From Candidula unifasciata (taxonomy: Eukaryota; Mollusca; Gastropoda; Stylommatophora; Geomitridae): a DNA stretch of 64,000 bases. The position numbers were made by a program, and so were the translations under genes. How positions within the stretch are numbered: position 1 is the stretch's first letter; each line of letters begins with the position of its first letter. Positions 21,226 to 55,869 of this stretch are shown in pieces. The stretch spans positions 571,119 through 635,118 of the forward strand of contig CAJHNH020002001.1 of the NCBI GenBank assembly GCA_905116865.2, written 5' to 3'. A model generated the notes under the pieces. The model was not told the DNA's origin, searched no databases, and saw nothing but the letters and a program-made list of their open reading frames with translations.

Positions 21226-22539
21226 TGCATCATAAATGTGAAATGATCCTTTACATTTTAAAATATATGCGATGACTTTCTTTTATCTTCTACTGGCTCG
21301 CCTCATCGCACGCTCGCTGCCATCTCACAAACCGACATCACTTGACGAGCAGAAAAAATGGACGACTGGAAAACAACACGATACTGTTCCAGTACTTTAA
21401 TCTTCCACTCGCGGCTTACACTGCCGGCACATGAACTAGACAACTGTCCAGGCACACATTATAATGCAAGTATCAAATATTACCTTCAAGCAGAAATCAC
21501 AATCACACTAACATCTTGAACGAAACACAGCAGCTGTCCTGACAGACAAACTCAGACGACCCGCAGACATATTACTGGCCAGCTTTTTTCGCCAAGTTGG
21601 ACTGGAACAAATTCACTCACAAAAACATCTGCTGAATCTACACATCATCCACCGCTGTCCATGCACACTGTTCCTAGGTCCAAAACGAGACTGCTCACAA
21701 ACCTTTTCTTCGCTATTATATAGCCCTCTGATCTATCCTGTTCTCGAATATTCTGGATTCATTCTCACGAATTTCCCACTGTTGAAAGTCGTGTCTGGCC
21801 CGTGATAATTCACATTTCACACAAATCCTGTGAACAATCATGTTTCACATAAAACCTGACTTTCAGATGTCTCTCATGAAACTCAAGACATAAATCTCGT
21901 GTTATCTCAGCCAGTCAAAACATTCGTCTTACATCTATTACTGACGTCATCTATCGGGCATAAATTAATGAGGAGAAAATGACTCACTACAATATATATA
22001 AATATATATAACCCTCTTGACCCGGAGAAAGCCGTTTTTATGAATTTTAAAGGCTTGGGTAGACATGATATCTTTGCTTAGTGTCCTGTATGAGAGCTGT
22101 CATATTTGAATTCTATGTTAAATATGAGTTTTACAAAATACACTAGATAATTTTGTCATTTGTGTGGTGAAAACTAGAGGCAGTCATGCAAGTAGTGTGC
22201 TGGCATGTTTTGTGACTTGGATATATTTACGTATGTCATTGAAATCAATTATATGAGTTCTAAAATATTTCTGCAATTTCCGTAAATTTTATTAAAAATA
22301 AAAATCATCAACTTCTTTCTTCTATTTACAAATGTTTTTTTATTTTTTAATCTTCCATTTTTCACCAGGTTCTCATTAGAATTCTCAATTTCTCCTTTCC
22401 CATTACATTCCAGTCACATTAACATATGCTTTTCATAAAGGGAAAAACTAAGCTAATAATAGCATCTTGAGCAGATTAAGGAGAGGCATGATCGCCCATG
22501 CCAGTCGGCGAGGCACCTGATGATGAGCAGTTATTATGC
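21226..22539. other. Intergenic, no gene recognised
   Basis: 21290-21960 has a more GC-balanced, C-rich composition than its surroundings (possible unrecognised repeat); the rest is AT-rich. No coding signature. Confidence 0.4.
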
Positions 22540-22675
22540 ACACAAAAAAGCCAGATCTCTGTAATGGACATGCAAGCTAAATTCAGGTTGTAGAGCAAGA
22601 CTACAGTCTAGAAGTGGATGAAGAACCAAACCACTCCACCAGAGTTTACAGCCGGTGAACATGAAGAAGAAATTA
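22540..22675 (+). mobile_element. SINE-like repeat, family B, partial
   Basis: Ends CAGAGTTTACAGCCGGTGAA then CATGAAGAAGAA, the family 3' end; contains CTAGAAGTGGATGAAGAACC. Confidence 0.7.
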
Positions 22676-23026
22676 CCTTCAACATTAAGTGTACTAAAGA
22701 CGGGGTCATCGCCATACAATCCATCATGTTTGTCAAGGTTAGCTTCCCACGGTGAGCAGTTTTTAAACAGTCCATTCTTGTGGGTTTCAGATGTGGTGCA
22801 AGAGTCACACTGTGGAAGAGATTGGGACTTGACCACATAATATTCCCATAATTAGCAAACCATACATTAGCCAACCTCTATTGTGGAAACAGCAGTTTTT
22901 ACTCGTTTTTTTAAGCACTTAAGGCAGCCATGCTATCACAGCGGTAAATGTTTTGTATGCATATGTACCTGTGTTTTAAGTATACCTACATATGTTGTGC
23001 ACACACACACATAATTTGTGTGTACA

Positions 23027-23180
<154 letters not shown>

Positions 23181-23634
23181 TACATACACACATATAAGGT
23201 GTGTGCACACACATATATGTGATGAAGCTGACCAATGTGCATCTATATAATTTCAGATCAGTTTCAGAATAGTGAAATATGTGATTTTAATTTATGTAAC
23301 ATTACATTATTTTTTCATTCCTTTTTGGTGCTATTCATTTCAAATAAATATGTTAAAAAATGCTTAACTGGTTTTATTTCAAAAGACATAAGCGAGAACA
23401 ACCTTACAGACTTGAAGACCGATTTACATTGGAAATTCCTATGTTTTTCCCCCCTCAGTACTTGGCTAAGATAAACATGGAGGAAGGCAAGAAAAAGTAA
23501 CCATGTCAGTCCTAAAACATCACAGTAGCTGCCCCTTGCAGGCCAAATGATAACAATAATATCACAAGTGTGATGGTGAAGGACTAGCATGCTTGCTTGC
23601 TAGCCCAAGGCTATAGGTTCCAATTCCCATTGCA

Positions 23635-23950
23635 TCATCATCATCATGTAGCAGGTCCTTTGCAGAACCTCACTCTCATCACGGTCTGCCTGAAATAAAC
23701 TCGGTCTCTCACCAGGGGCTGACCAGCAAGCAAAAAAGATGAGCACAGGATATGTGACACCATGGGTAGAAAAGTGCATGAGGGAGGAGAGCTGCCCCTC
23801 TTTCTGGCCTCATGCTTTCTGCTATTATTGTTTTTTAGTCCCCCACGGCGCTTGATATGACCAAAATATTTCAGTTTCCGAGACAAGATGCTGTTTACCA
23901 GCCAATCTTCCTCAATGCTCAGATAACTTAGGATGTCATTATTTCTTCTC
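23635..23950 (-). mobile_element. RTE-like LINE 3' end
   Basis: - strand frame RRNNDILSYLSIEEDWLVNS then ILSRKLKYFGHIKRR, the R...I....L..FGH..R RT-tail pattern, ending in GATGATGATGATGC. Shares its last 90 bases with 9.5 and 12.6 kb. Confidence 0.75.
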
Positions 23951-24334
23951 ATCTTTGTCCATGATATTCTGAAAATCCTTCTTTAGCATTTCAGCTCAAA
24001 AGCCCCTAATTTGTTCCTTTAGAACTGTCAGATAGTCCACAACTCACATCTAGATGTTGCTAAAAAAAGAAGATGTATGCTCTCAAGAAGAAGAAGACAA
24101 ACAAAAGAAGTTAAAACAATTTATGAATCATGTTTATTTTTTTTTCATGCAGGAAGAGGTTTCAGTAACTCGGTTCAAACAGGAACATTCACAAACAAGA
24201 CAAACGGCCAAACACCAACAGATTAGATGCAACAAATGATGATGTCAAACTGTCCACCATCATCTCTCTCAGTCTCCCTCTGCCTCTCCCCCTCAAACTT
24301 CCCAACTGAAAACCAATTTTCTCCTTCTCTTTTT

Positions 24335-24845
24335 CTTCTTCTTCAGCATTCCAAGCCCTTGCTTGAGGTTCATTGCTGCAGATATCACTCGCCTCCATTC
24401 ATTTCTCTGGTTGGCCTTCTCTTATACAGTTTTTACTTCTATCATCTGACATTATTTCAATATGCCCCAACCATTTAAGTCTATTAGCTCTCATGATGCC
24501 AGTGATCAGTGGTGATTTAAACAGATTATGAATTTCGTTGTTGCTTCTCACTCTCCATTCACCGTTGTTTGCATCTTTGATGGGTCCAAAAATTCATTGT
24601 AAGACTCTGTTTTCGAAAACCTGTAATAAAGCTTCATCTCTTTTAGTTGTGCTCCAAGTTTCAGAGCCATATAACATGACTGGTCTAATCAATGTTTTAT
24701 ATATTTTGATCTTGGTATTGCGAGACAGACGCTTTGACTTTAGCAGATGTTGAAGAGCATAATATACTTTATTTCCAGATTGTATTCTAGTAGTATTCCT
24801 TGTCTCAGCCTGTTGGAGCAGTTGAAGTTTGCACCCAAGTACTTA
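24335..24845 (-). mobile_element. LINE RT-tail fragment
   Basis: + strand text CATTCCAAGCCCTTGCTTG matches 12.05 kb; further in, GAGCCATATAACATGACTGG and CTCTGTTTTCG-type text is typical of reverse-read LINE RT tails. Decayed. Confidence 0.65.
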
Positions 24846-25114
24846 TACCACTGCCAGGGAAATTATTTCTAAAAAGGGCTCCACAATTCTAAAATGTTGA
24901 GAACCTTATATATTTGGCTATCTCATATACAAATAAAACAATTTACAAAACAAATAAAATGCCATAGTTCAAATATAATCAACTTTGTTAGATTCAACAA
25001 TGAAGAATATTTTTAAAGTCTATTTTCTGTAAATAATGTGGACACAAACAATACACATGCTAATTTACTGCTTGGCATATTCGGATGTATCTAATCAGGC
25101 ACTTTGCCAGTTAC

Positions 25115-25380
25115 ATCCTCCCCGTGTGGGTTCTGAGGCCCCACTGTGGGGAAAACAAGAACAGATCTGCTGCGACTCCAACAAGCTTGTCGTAAGAGTT
25201 GACTAATTGAGATCATCTGCCCGAGCAGCAAGAAACAATCATCTGTTTACAAATAAGCCAGTAAAACAGATGTACATGCAAAACTCAGGTCCTGGCACAA
25301 AGCCAAAGTCCAAGTGGATGAACAATCAGGACTTTCTGCCAGAGCTTGCTGGTGAACAAAGAAGAAGAAGACCAGTTATA
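25115..25380 (+). mobile_element. SINE-like repeat, family B, near full length
   Basis: From CCCGTGTGGGTTCTGAGG through GTCGTAAGAGTTGACTAATT to GCTTGCTGGTGAACAAAG + (AAG)n. Best + strand example, sense defined by its (GAA)n tail. Confidence 0.78.
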
Positions 25381-25479
25381 TCAACACACAATGAAGAACA
25401 AAACTGAATTCTTTCCACTGAATACAATTTACATTGTCTCCTCTAGACACTCTATATGTCAAAACTGCCTTTATCATAC

Positions 25480-25675
25480 CACTTTTGCGGTGTAGGCACG
25501 GGGGTCTTTGACCCTGAAGTTTTACGGCCGCATGGCTAGTGCTATCGCCACGACTGTTCAGGAGAGGATTTTATTTTGCCCCCGACAGAAAAAATCCCCA
25601 GCATCTGAGGATTCGAATCTGGATCTCCCGCTTGAGTGTTCAGCATTCTAACCATTTGGCCAGCCACACCTTCTT
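25480..25675 (-). mobile_element. tRNA-derived SINE, family C
   Basis: - strand head GGCTGGCCAAATGGTTAGAA then a box-B-like GATTCGAATCC; body with GGGGCAAAATAAAATCCTC and CACTAGCCATGCGGCC. Same family at 27.1, 43.5, 44.8 and 59.5 kb. Head resembles a Leu/Ser-type tRNA. Confidence 0.8.
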
Positions 25676-26150
25676 ACATGTCAACACTGGAAGTTAATCT
25701 GAATCAAGTAATCGCAGTTCCACCATCATAGCAAACAGGTCACACCATAGTTGCCTTGTTCCTATGCCAAGGGAAACCACAAAGAATGTCATCCTTGTTT
25801 AAATTAAAAAAAAAAAAAAGAGTAGTCTCAGCACAGTCAATAGCATACACACAAATTAAATGCATAAAGCAACCATCAGAAGTGCCAACACAGACAGACA
25901 GGCACCACAAATGCAGATCATTGTCGACATAAGCAGAAGTTGCAATAGATCGGTAGATGCACATGCAATTAATTGCAAATAGCACATAATAATAATGTAA
26001 TTATGCAGTGATACATCTGATAAGATACAGAGAAATATGCCAAACAATCAATTGTGCTATGTTCAACTTCACAACGGAAAAATATTATTTTCAAGTGTAT
26101 TTTCTCTCCTAATAATATTAACCAAAATCATCATTTATTTCTTACCTATT
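25676..26150. repeat. Intergenic with a repeat shared with 33.2 kb
   Basis: 25855-25985 (GCATAAAGCAACCATCAGAA, GTGCCAACACAGAC, GATCGGTAGATGCACATG) matches about 33200-33310. Function unknown; probably an interspersed element. Confidence 0.5.
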
Positions 26151-26900
26151 TCACTAACGGACAATTTAAAAGGTACACAAGTACAAGAATTCAAATATCT
26201 AGGCAGCATATTTACAGAGGATGGCAAACTTGATAGATAAAAGCCAGAGTACAGAAGGCAAATGCTATCACCTACCAGTTAGCCCTGCCGCTTAGACACC
26301 CAAATGTCTCCCTTCCAGCAAATGATTAATAGCATCTTCATCCCTATTTTATGTTATCAGTGCCAAACATGGACAATGAATAAGGCACTAGAACACAAAA
26401 TAACTACATGTGAAATGCACCGTCTCTACAAGGTCATAACCAACACAAGAAGGGACAGAGTTACAAATACCAGCAGTAGAGAGAGAGAGAGGGGGAATAA
26501 GACCATGCCTAAATCTTCTTCTTCTGAGTAAATCAGAAGAGGTAACTGTGTTGTGCTCATTTACAGCATGGCTGCGACATTTGTACCTTTCAACTGACAC
26601 ATCCAACTTCTGCAGATTTTGTTGACCAAGTTAGCCTTCCTGGTTGTCTTGATTATATTGACAGACAAAGAATGAAATTGTTTGGCCATCCAGTGAGAAT
26701 GCAGCCAGATGAAACTACACATTAGAAATTTTTTTTTTCTTGGAGGAAGACGAGGAGAAGACCAAGAAAGAGGTAGATAAATGGTGTAGCTGAAACCTGC
26801 AAAAGAGATTAGCAAATCCATCACCCAAGCCAACTGACAAGCACAAGACAAATGCAGAAAACTGCGGTAGCTGTGAGATGACATAAGAAGAATTAGTTTG
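26150..26900 (+). mobile_element. Decayed LINE RT tail
   Basis: VQEFKYLGSIFTEDGKLDR, then SIFIPILCYQCQTWTMNKAL, then RQRMKLFGHPVRMQPDE across frames: a broken relative of 19258-19911. A foreign stretch at 26465-26640 (partly shared with 63.6 kb) interrupts it. Confidence 0.82.
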
Positions 26901-27084
26901 TTCCATATCCTTTAAGGGATACCATCACCCAAGCCCAGCATTTATTGGTTGTTTGTGGTTTTACGAAATGTTTACATTTAGTATGTGGTTTTACTAAATT
27001 TTTACATTCAATAACTGACCATTGCCTCCTTGAATGGTTGACCCTTATACTATCGTCACTGCTGACAATTTCTGCCTGCATCTA

Positions 27085-27290
27085 ACACCTGAGGTGTAAG
27101 TAGGGGGTCCTTGAGTCTGAGGATTTATGGCTGCTCGGCTAGTGCTGTCGTCATGGACTGTGCAGGTTACAATTTTAGTTTTGCCCCTAATAGGGAAAAA
27201 ATTTCCAACCTTACTGAGGATTTGAGCCTAGGTCTCACTCTTGACAGCCCAGTGTTCTTAACTGTTTGGCCAGCCGCTCCTCACCAGTAC
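27085..27290 (-). mobile_element. tRNA-derived SINE, family C
   Basis: - strand head GGCTGGCCAAACAGTTAAGA, box-B-like region over GGCTCAAATCC, body with GGGGCAAAACTAAAATTG and the AGTCCATGACGACAGCACTA segment. Confidence 0.75.
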
Positions 27291-27905
27291 CCTCACGTCA
27301 CCCACCATAGTCGCAATCGAGCCAAAAGCCGTCTGCTACCAAACTGCCTGATTTTATGAAACTGCATCCACAACCCTCCCTGAAGCCGCAGATGTTGACA
27401 CAGGACAGGTTATAAACATGCACACAAATGATCTGAAGAGCATTAAAAAAACAAAACGCATGAAAATAATCAGAAAATATAATTTTCATAACAAATTGCT
27501 TGATGGTTCATTTAACTCTTGCAGTATCAAACAGCAAACCAGTTTCTTGGTGAATCCAAAGAGTTAACATAATGTTCCTGCTCTCTCCTTTTATAGAGTC
27601 GTTATATCAACCATTTTTATCTGAGTTATTAATTTACTTCTGGCTCCAAAATACTTCTGTAGCACTCAATAAAAACAAAAGTTTGTATTACTTTTAAGAC
27701 AAAACACTCCACTGATTCAAAAGAGTTAAAATAACAAGTGCTTAAATATATTTGACCTTTCCCCATCCACATTATGACTACAAGACTAGTTAACAAGTAT
27801 AAGACAAACAGCATTTTAAAATTTGCCAGAGACAATTGTATTAAAAGAAGAAATCAATTGCAGCAGATCTGTCTATTTACTATAGCCAAAAGGCAAAGCA
27901 AGTAT
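27291..27905. other. Intergenic AT-rich stretch, nothing recognised
   Basis: No supported ORF or repeat. A long open frame starting at 27774 runs into the minisatellite and is not taken as a gene. Confidence 0.4.
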
Positions 27906-27907
27906 CC

Positions 27908-28435
27908 TTATGTCACAGGTATCTGTATGTTACAAGTATCTGTATGTCACAGGTATCTGTATGTCACAGGTATCTGTATGTCACAGGTATCTGTATGTCA
28001 CAGGTATCTGTATGTCACAGGTATCTGTATGTCACAGGTATCTGTATGTCACAGGTATCTGTATGTCACAGGTATCTGTATATCACAGGTATCTGTATGT
28101 CACAGGTATCTGTATATCACAGGTATCTGTATGTCACAGGTATCTGATTTCACAGGTATCTGTATGTTACAGGTATCTGATTACACAGGTATCTGTATGT
28201 CACAGGTATCTGATTTCACAGGTATCTGTATGTTACAGGTATCTGATTTCACAGGTATCTGTATGTTACAGGTATCTGTATGTTACAGGTATCTGTGTGT
28301 CACAGGTATCTGTATGTCTGAGGTATTTGATTTCACAGGTATCTGTATGTTACAGGTATCTGTATGTCACAGGTATCTGCCACAGTTATCTGTATGTCAC
28401 AGGTATCTGCCACAGGTATCTGTATACCAGCAGGT
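27908..28435. repeat. Minisatellite, 17-bp unit, about 30 copies
   Basis: Unit GGTATCTGTATGTCACA with 14-base and shorter variants (GGTATCTGATTTCACA, GGTATCTGCCACA). Because 17 is not a multiple of 3 the same peptide text recurs in three frames. Confidence 0.97.
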
Positions 28436-28593
28436 ATTGTCTGAATCACTTGTGATGCTATACCATACAAAGCAAACACCAAAAGAGGAGAATTATGTAG
28501 AGCACAAGGTAGACCAAAAACAAGATGGTAAAACAACATCCAAGAAACTCTACAAAAAGAATAAGCATATACCCAAATGTTTAATAACGGGTC

Positions 28594-28912
28594 CTTTGCT
28601 TTGTTTTCTGCATGTATCTTTTGTCATCTCACTGATCTTGGGTTACAGCCCTGTGTCGTGGTTTCCTGCATGTATCTTTTGTCATCTCACTGATCTTGGG
28701 TTACAGCCCTGTGTCGTGGTTTCCTGCATGTATCTTTTGTCATCTCACTGATCTTGGGTTACAGCCCTGTGTCGTGGTTTCCTGCATGTATCTTTTGTCA
28801 TCTCACTGATCTTGGGTTACAGCCCTGTGTCGTGGTTTCCTGCATGTATCTTTTGTCATCTCACTGATCTTGGGTTGCAGCCCTGTGTCGTGGTTTCCTG
28901 CATTTCTCCTGT
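28594..28912. repeat. Tandem repeat, 58-bp unit, about 5.5 copies
   Basis: Unit begins TGCATGTATCTTTTGTCATC and ends TGTGTCGTGGTTTCC; nearly identical copies, so a recent expansion. It lies at the 3' end of a reverse-oriented LINE. Confidence 0.96.
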
Positions 28913-29220
28913 GCTTTAGGTGCTGGATTCGTTCACCTTTTGGCAGGTTTCAACTACATCATTTATCTGTTTTTTTTCTTCTATCTTTCTCTCACTTTTT
29001 CCCAGATGATCTGCTGTAAAACAAAATCTCATATGCAGTTTGATTTGGCTGCATTCCCACTAGATGGCCAAAACATTTCATTCTTTCTTTGTCAACATAA
29101 TTCAGACACCGTCTTATTTCAACTTTTTAATGCTGGTATTCATAACCCCGTCCCTTCTTGTGTTACAGGTGACCTTACGGAGACAGCATATTTCACAAAC
29201 AGTTATCTTCTGTTCTAGTG
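28913..29220 (-). mobile_element. LINE RT-tail fragment
   Basis: Reverse complement parallels 26.6-26.85 kb (KERMKCFGHLVGMQPNQTAY-like) and contains CEICCLRKVTCNTRRD. Decayed sister of 26150-26900. Confidence 0.7.
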
Positions 29221-29494
29221 CCCTATTTACTGTCGAATTCTAAATGTGTGCAAATATAAATATATACATTTGTATATGTGTGTGTGTGTGTCGCTGAGAA
29301 AAAGAAAATGAGCATACACTAGTGCTGCAAAAGTACCCACAACAAAACAACATAAGGTACTAAATGTAACAGTAATAGTTAAAACAGATGATGCAGTAAC
29401 ATTCGATAACTGCAGCCGACAGACAGGCACTCTTCATAGACACCCCAGCTGCCAAAGTTAACAATACATCAAAGTAAGCGAAACTATTCCAGGC

Positions 29495-29750
29495 CGCCAC
29501 AGGTGTATTCAGCATATACTGCCTGCCAGACCTATATTTTAGAGACCAACTGGCAGTCAGTGGGTGAGGTGGTCAAGATCATGCTGGCCACCTTTACTTC
29601 CCAGGACTTTTACCTGGTACTCATTTAAGACTAGGTCGACCTGGTAGCCAAGGTCATTTTGTAAAAGTTTGACTCAGTTCAGATCTGAACCCACGACCTT
29701 TAGATCTGCAGAGTGAGCGTCCAGCCGCTACACCACGATAGCTCCCATTA
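29495..29750 (-). mobile_element. tRNA-derived SINE, family A
   Basis: - strand head GGGAGCTATCGTGGTGTAGC + GGCTGGACGCTC, box B GGGTTCAGATC, full body ending near GTCTCTAAAATATAGGTCTG. Near full length. Confidence 0.85.
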
Positions 29751-30059
29751 GCAACATGGTTTCTAAAGCAAAGGTGATTAATGGTGAGAGGTTTGGCTTC
29801 ATTGCACATGGTTTTACTGCACCTGGCTCAGTTGCTTATTATTTAAAATGGCCAGCCGTATGTTAAGAGCATTTCATAAAGTATAAGCCATGTAGTAATA
29901 AGTGTGGCCACATCACATCCCCTGGAGATCTAAAACAATATAACATTTGAGAGGTGGAACAAGCTGACAAGTCCAAAACCTTTGGATGTCAAGATGCTAT
30001 GATAACAGAGAATGACCAGACATAATAAAACTCAATTCAATGAAGTCAATTCACCCTCT

Positions 30060-30370
30060 ACAACTTTGTCATTCATTAACCTGTTGGGCCATTAGATGTC
30101 ACACAGGGCTCGCCATCTCTTCCTCCACTCTGTTCCATCTGGTGCAATCAGTTTAATATCATCGGTGGAATCTAGTCCAGCAGCTTTGGCCTCTCTCATC
30201 AACATTCATCTTAGGGTTTCTTTTAGGTGTCCTCGCCTCCTTAATCCCTGTATTCCCCATTTTAATGCCTGTTTGGTGATTCTCTACGGGTGTGTTCTCA
30301 GGATGTGTTTAATGTGGGGCCATCTTTTCTTGTCTTATAACTGTTGATACTAGCGGCTGCCCAGACATTC
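30060..30370 (-). mobile_element. LINE RT C-terminal tail
   Basis: - strand reads K.H.K.HPENTPVENHQTGIKM-like text and ends ...RWNRVEEEMASPV. Closely parallels 50.7-50.9 kb (+). 5' and 3' truncated. Confidence 0.7.
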
Positions 30371-30589
30371 CTCTTTTCTCTGCACTCTTTTTCAACATTT
30401 TTGCCAGTCACTTATATGTAGGTCGACAGTATAGTGGAACTTGCAATTACAAGTCTGAAGCAAGGACCTTTCCATTACTGTTGTGACCTCACACACAAAA
30501 ATCTTAATGGAGGTTAAGTGCAGCAGATATATAAGGCCCCTGCTTTTTGGGGCAACATTACCGACGAGGCTCCAATATCTTTGTGCAAG

Positions 30590-30710
30590 TCTAACAACAC
30601 TGTCTGACAGTCACGTCAATCATCTTTTTCTTAATAACTCGCCACGAGCATCGAACCCAGCTACCTTGATCATGGGATGTGCTCACTAACTACTATGTTA
30701 CAGAGCCACA
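30590..30710 (-). mobile_element. tRNA-like SINE head
   Basis: - strand GTGGCTCTGTAACATAGTAG + TTAGTGAGCACATCC and box-B GGGTTCGATGC. Body not traced. Not a functional tRNA: arms do not pair well. Confidence 0.5.
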
Positions 30711-30715
30711 TCATA

Positions 30716-31020
30716 AACCAGAAGGACACAGAAATGGTTATCTAGGACATAGCAATGGTATCTAGGACATAGCAATGGTTATCTAGGACACAGCAGTGGT
30801 TATGTAGGACATGGCAATGGTTATATAGGACATAGCTAAGGTTATATAAGACATAGAAGTGGTTCCTAGGACATAGCGGTAGTTATCTAGCACAAAACGA
30901 CAGTTACTAGTACATAGTAGTGGTTCCTTAGTACATAGAAATGGTTCCCTATGATATAGAGTTTCTATAGGACACAGAAATGTTTCCATCGGACATATCA
31001 ATTGTTCCCTAGAATACAAT
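30716..31020. repeat. Degenerate short tandem repeat, about 20-bp period
   Basis: Repeats of TATCTAGGACATAGCAATGG with many substitutions, about 14 copies. Confidence 0.8.
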
Positions 31021-31194
31021 TTCTAGCAAACTGCAATACAATATGAATCCTTAACTTTCAAATATGCAGGGGAAAAAGTAACCAAACTTTGTGGATACAA
31101 TAAAAACTGAGAAATGACTTCAGATAGTTCAGATTATATGTCACATGAGACCTGCAGTCAATTCCTTCAATCTGTTCTATACTGTGCTTTCAAT

Positions 31195-31330
31195 ATCCTG
31201 TATGGAATCCCGTCCAGCCCTTTTGGTCTCTCTCATCAATGCTCGCCACCGGGTTTCTCTTGGATGATCTCACTTGCTCAGTCCATCTGTTACTCATTTC
31301 AACATCTGTTGTGGGATTCTGTGAGCCTCA
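31195..31330 (-). mobile_element. LINE tail scrap
   Basis: GGTCTCTCTCATCAATGCTC then GGGTTTCTCTTGGATG parallels 30.18-30.25 kb. Confidence 0.5.
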
Positions 31331-31364
31331 CCTCAGTAAAGTAGAGGTCCCTTTTTCACACCTT

Positions 31365-31605
31365 TAGACGTCATATTGGGTATATAGGGCTAGACCTATA
31401 TTTCTACAAACCTATCGGCACTTGGTGGGTGATGTGGTCAACATCACACCAGCCCCTTTACTTCCCAGGATTTCACCTGGTACTCACTCAAAGCTGGGTC
31501 CACCTGGGAGTCGAGGTCATTTAAAAAAAAAAAAAAAGTCCAGCTCCGTCAGAACCCTTCCGATCTGCAGCTGGGCGTCTAGCCGCCAACGCCACAGCGA
31601 CTCCC
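31365..31605 (-). mobile_element. tRNA-derived SINE, family A
   Basis: - strand head GGGAGTCGCTGTGGCGTTGG + CGGCTAGACGCC; body with GACCTCGACTCCCAGGTGG, GGGAAGTAAAGGGGC, CCACATCACCCACC. Box B is degraded. Confidence 0.82.
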
Positions 31606-31624
31606 AGTCTCACTGTTGATACCA

Positions 31625-32165
31625 GCAGGTGTCTTCTTCTTCTGCCCTTCTAGCCCCCAATGGAGCATAGGCTCTCAACCAACTCACGCCAAGAGGCTCT
31701 ATTCTTGGCTATCGCATGCAGTTCTACCCAAGTCCTCCTCTTCCCTTTAATTTCACTCTCTAGCTCCCTTCGTGTGTTTTTTGGTCTTCCTTTATTTCAA
31801 AAGTCCCTGTGAGTTCCAGTGCAAAGACATTCTAGTATACTGTCCTCAGGTTTTCTCAACGTGTCCTATTCAACACCAGCATGTTTTCTTCCCCTCTTGG
31901 TCCACTGGAACTTTTTTAGTTCTCTCCCAAAGCTCTACATTAGTGATTCTTTCATACCATTTAATTCCCTCTATTCCTGAGCAGGCACCAATTCATGAAA
32001 GTTTGTAGTTTATTAGTAGTTGCCTTGGTTGTTATCCATGTTTCCGCTCCATACAAAAGTACTGATTTGACATTAGAATTAAAAAGCGGTTGTCTAAGCA
32101 CTGATTTCTTTGCCTTTCTTCAATGTACCCATCTAATGAAGTTAAAACACTGGAAACAAATATCT
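31625..32165 (-). mobile_element. LINE RT C-terminal tail
   Basis: Reverse complement of GGTCTTCCTTTATTTCAAAA, GTTCCAGTGCAAAGAC, CACCTCTTGGTCCACTGG-type text. Long parallel to 6640-7020. It encodes GMVTLN/WNSQG-like and WVGE.MLHWGLEG patches. Confidence 0.7.
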
Positions 32166-32706
32166 GAGAAACTTGAGGTAGTCTAGAGTTAAAGTTGGGC
32201 TTCACTGCACTAGGCTACCCACATGGTTCAGTATCTGTCCACAGAATGACTAGCAACCTGCCAAAAGTGCCAAACAAAACAGAATGGCTAGCCACCTGCC
32301 AAAAGTGCCGCACAAAACAGAATGTAGCTCCAGCCATAATCCCTAGGGATATACGTTAAAACTGCACTCATGAAATAAATGATGTGTTAGTGAAACGAAC
32401 CCACTACCTTCAGAGCAGGAGGCAAATGGATTGACCATTTTTTTGAGAGGATACGAAAGTGATTACGTACAATAAAAAGTCATCATACTTAATGATGAGA
32501 GTTTTATCTGGGCAATACATCAAATTATATTTGTGACTGAAGACAGAAAGAAGTATTTAATGTTATCACAGGAAAAAAGAAATATCTGACTGTTTTCAGC
32601 AGAAGAGAAAAAAGTCAGCTTCCTATGTGAATACATAAAATAGTCTTTCAATGAGCACATTATATGAGGCACCGGTCTTTTGAAGCAGTGAAGTACCACT
32701 TTGTAA
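32166..32706. other. Phospho-lyase 3' flank / 3' UTR
   Basis: No ORF or known repeat apart from a short direct duplication (GAATGGCTAGCCACCTGCC near 32245 and 32282). Transcript end not defined. Confidence 0.4.
32556..32561 (-). terminator. Candidate variant poly(A) signal (ATTAAA) for the phospho-lyase gene
   Basis: TTTAAT on the + strand, i.e. ATTAAA on the coding strand, lies about 145 bases past the stop. No canonical AATAAA was seen closer on that strand. Weak evidence. Confidence 0.3.
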
Positions 32707-55752
<23,046 letters not shown>

Positions 55753-55829
55753 TTTCAGCGGAGAACAAAACACCAGGCGGCCCAGCTGATCGCAGTTTTG
55801 AGCAGAAGCCAGTTTTGTGTGTACCAAAA

Positions 55830-55841
55830 CACGTGACGTCA
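55830..55841 (-). promoter_or_regulatory. Overlapping E-box (CACGTG) and full CRE (TGACGTCA) upstream of the phospho-lyase ATG
   Basis: CACGTGACGTCA joins two palindromes, 78-89 bases upstream of the start codon, in a locally GC-rich stretch with a CCAAC box-like motif further out. Full CRE sites are bound by CREB/ATF proteins and E-boxes by bHLH-Zip factors. Position near a first exon supports a promoter role; the transcription start is not known. Confidence 0.55.
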
Positions 55842-55869
55842 GCGGCTTCTCGCCTCCTGGTTGGCGGGC

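Noticed and set aside
27774..28751. 325-codon open frame
   Set aside because: Translation of a 17-bp and then a 58-bp tandem array; the peptide pattern repeats in three frames, as expected of non-coding DNA.
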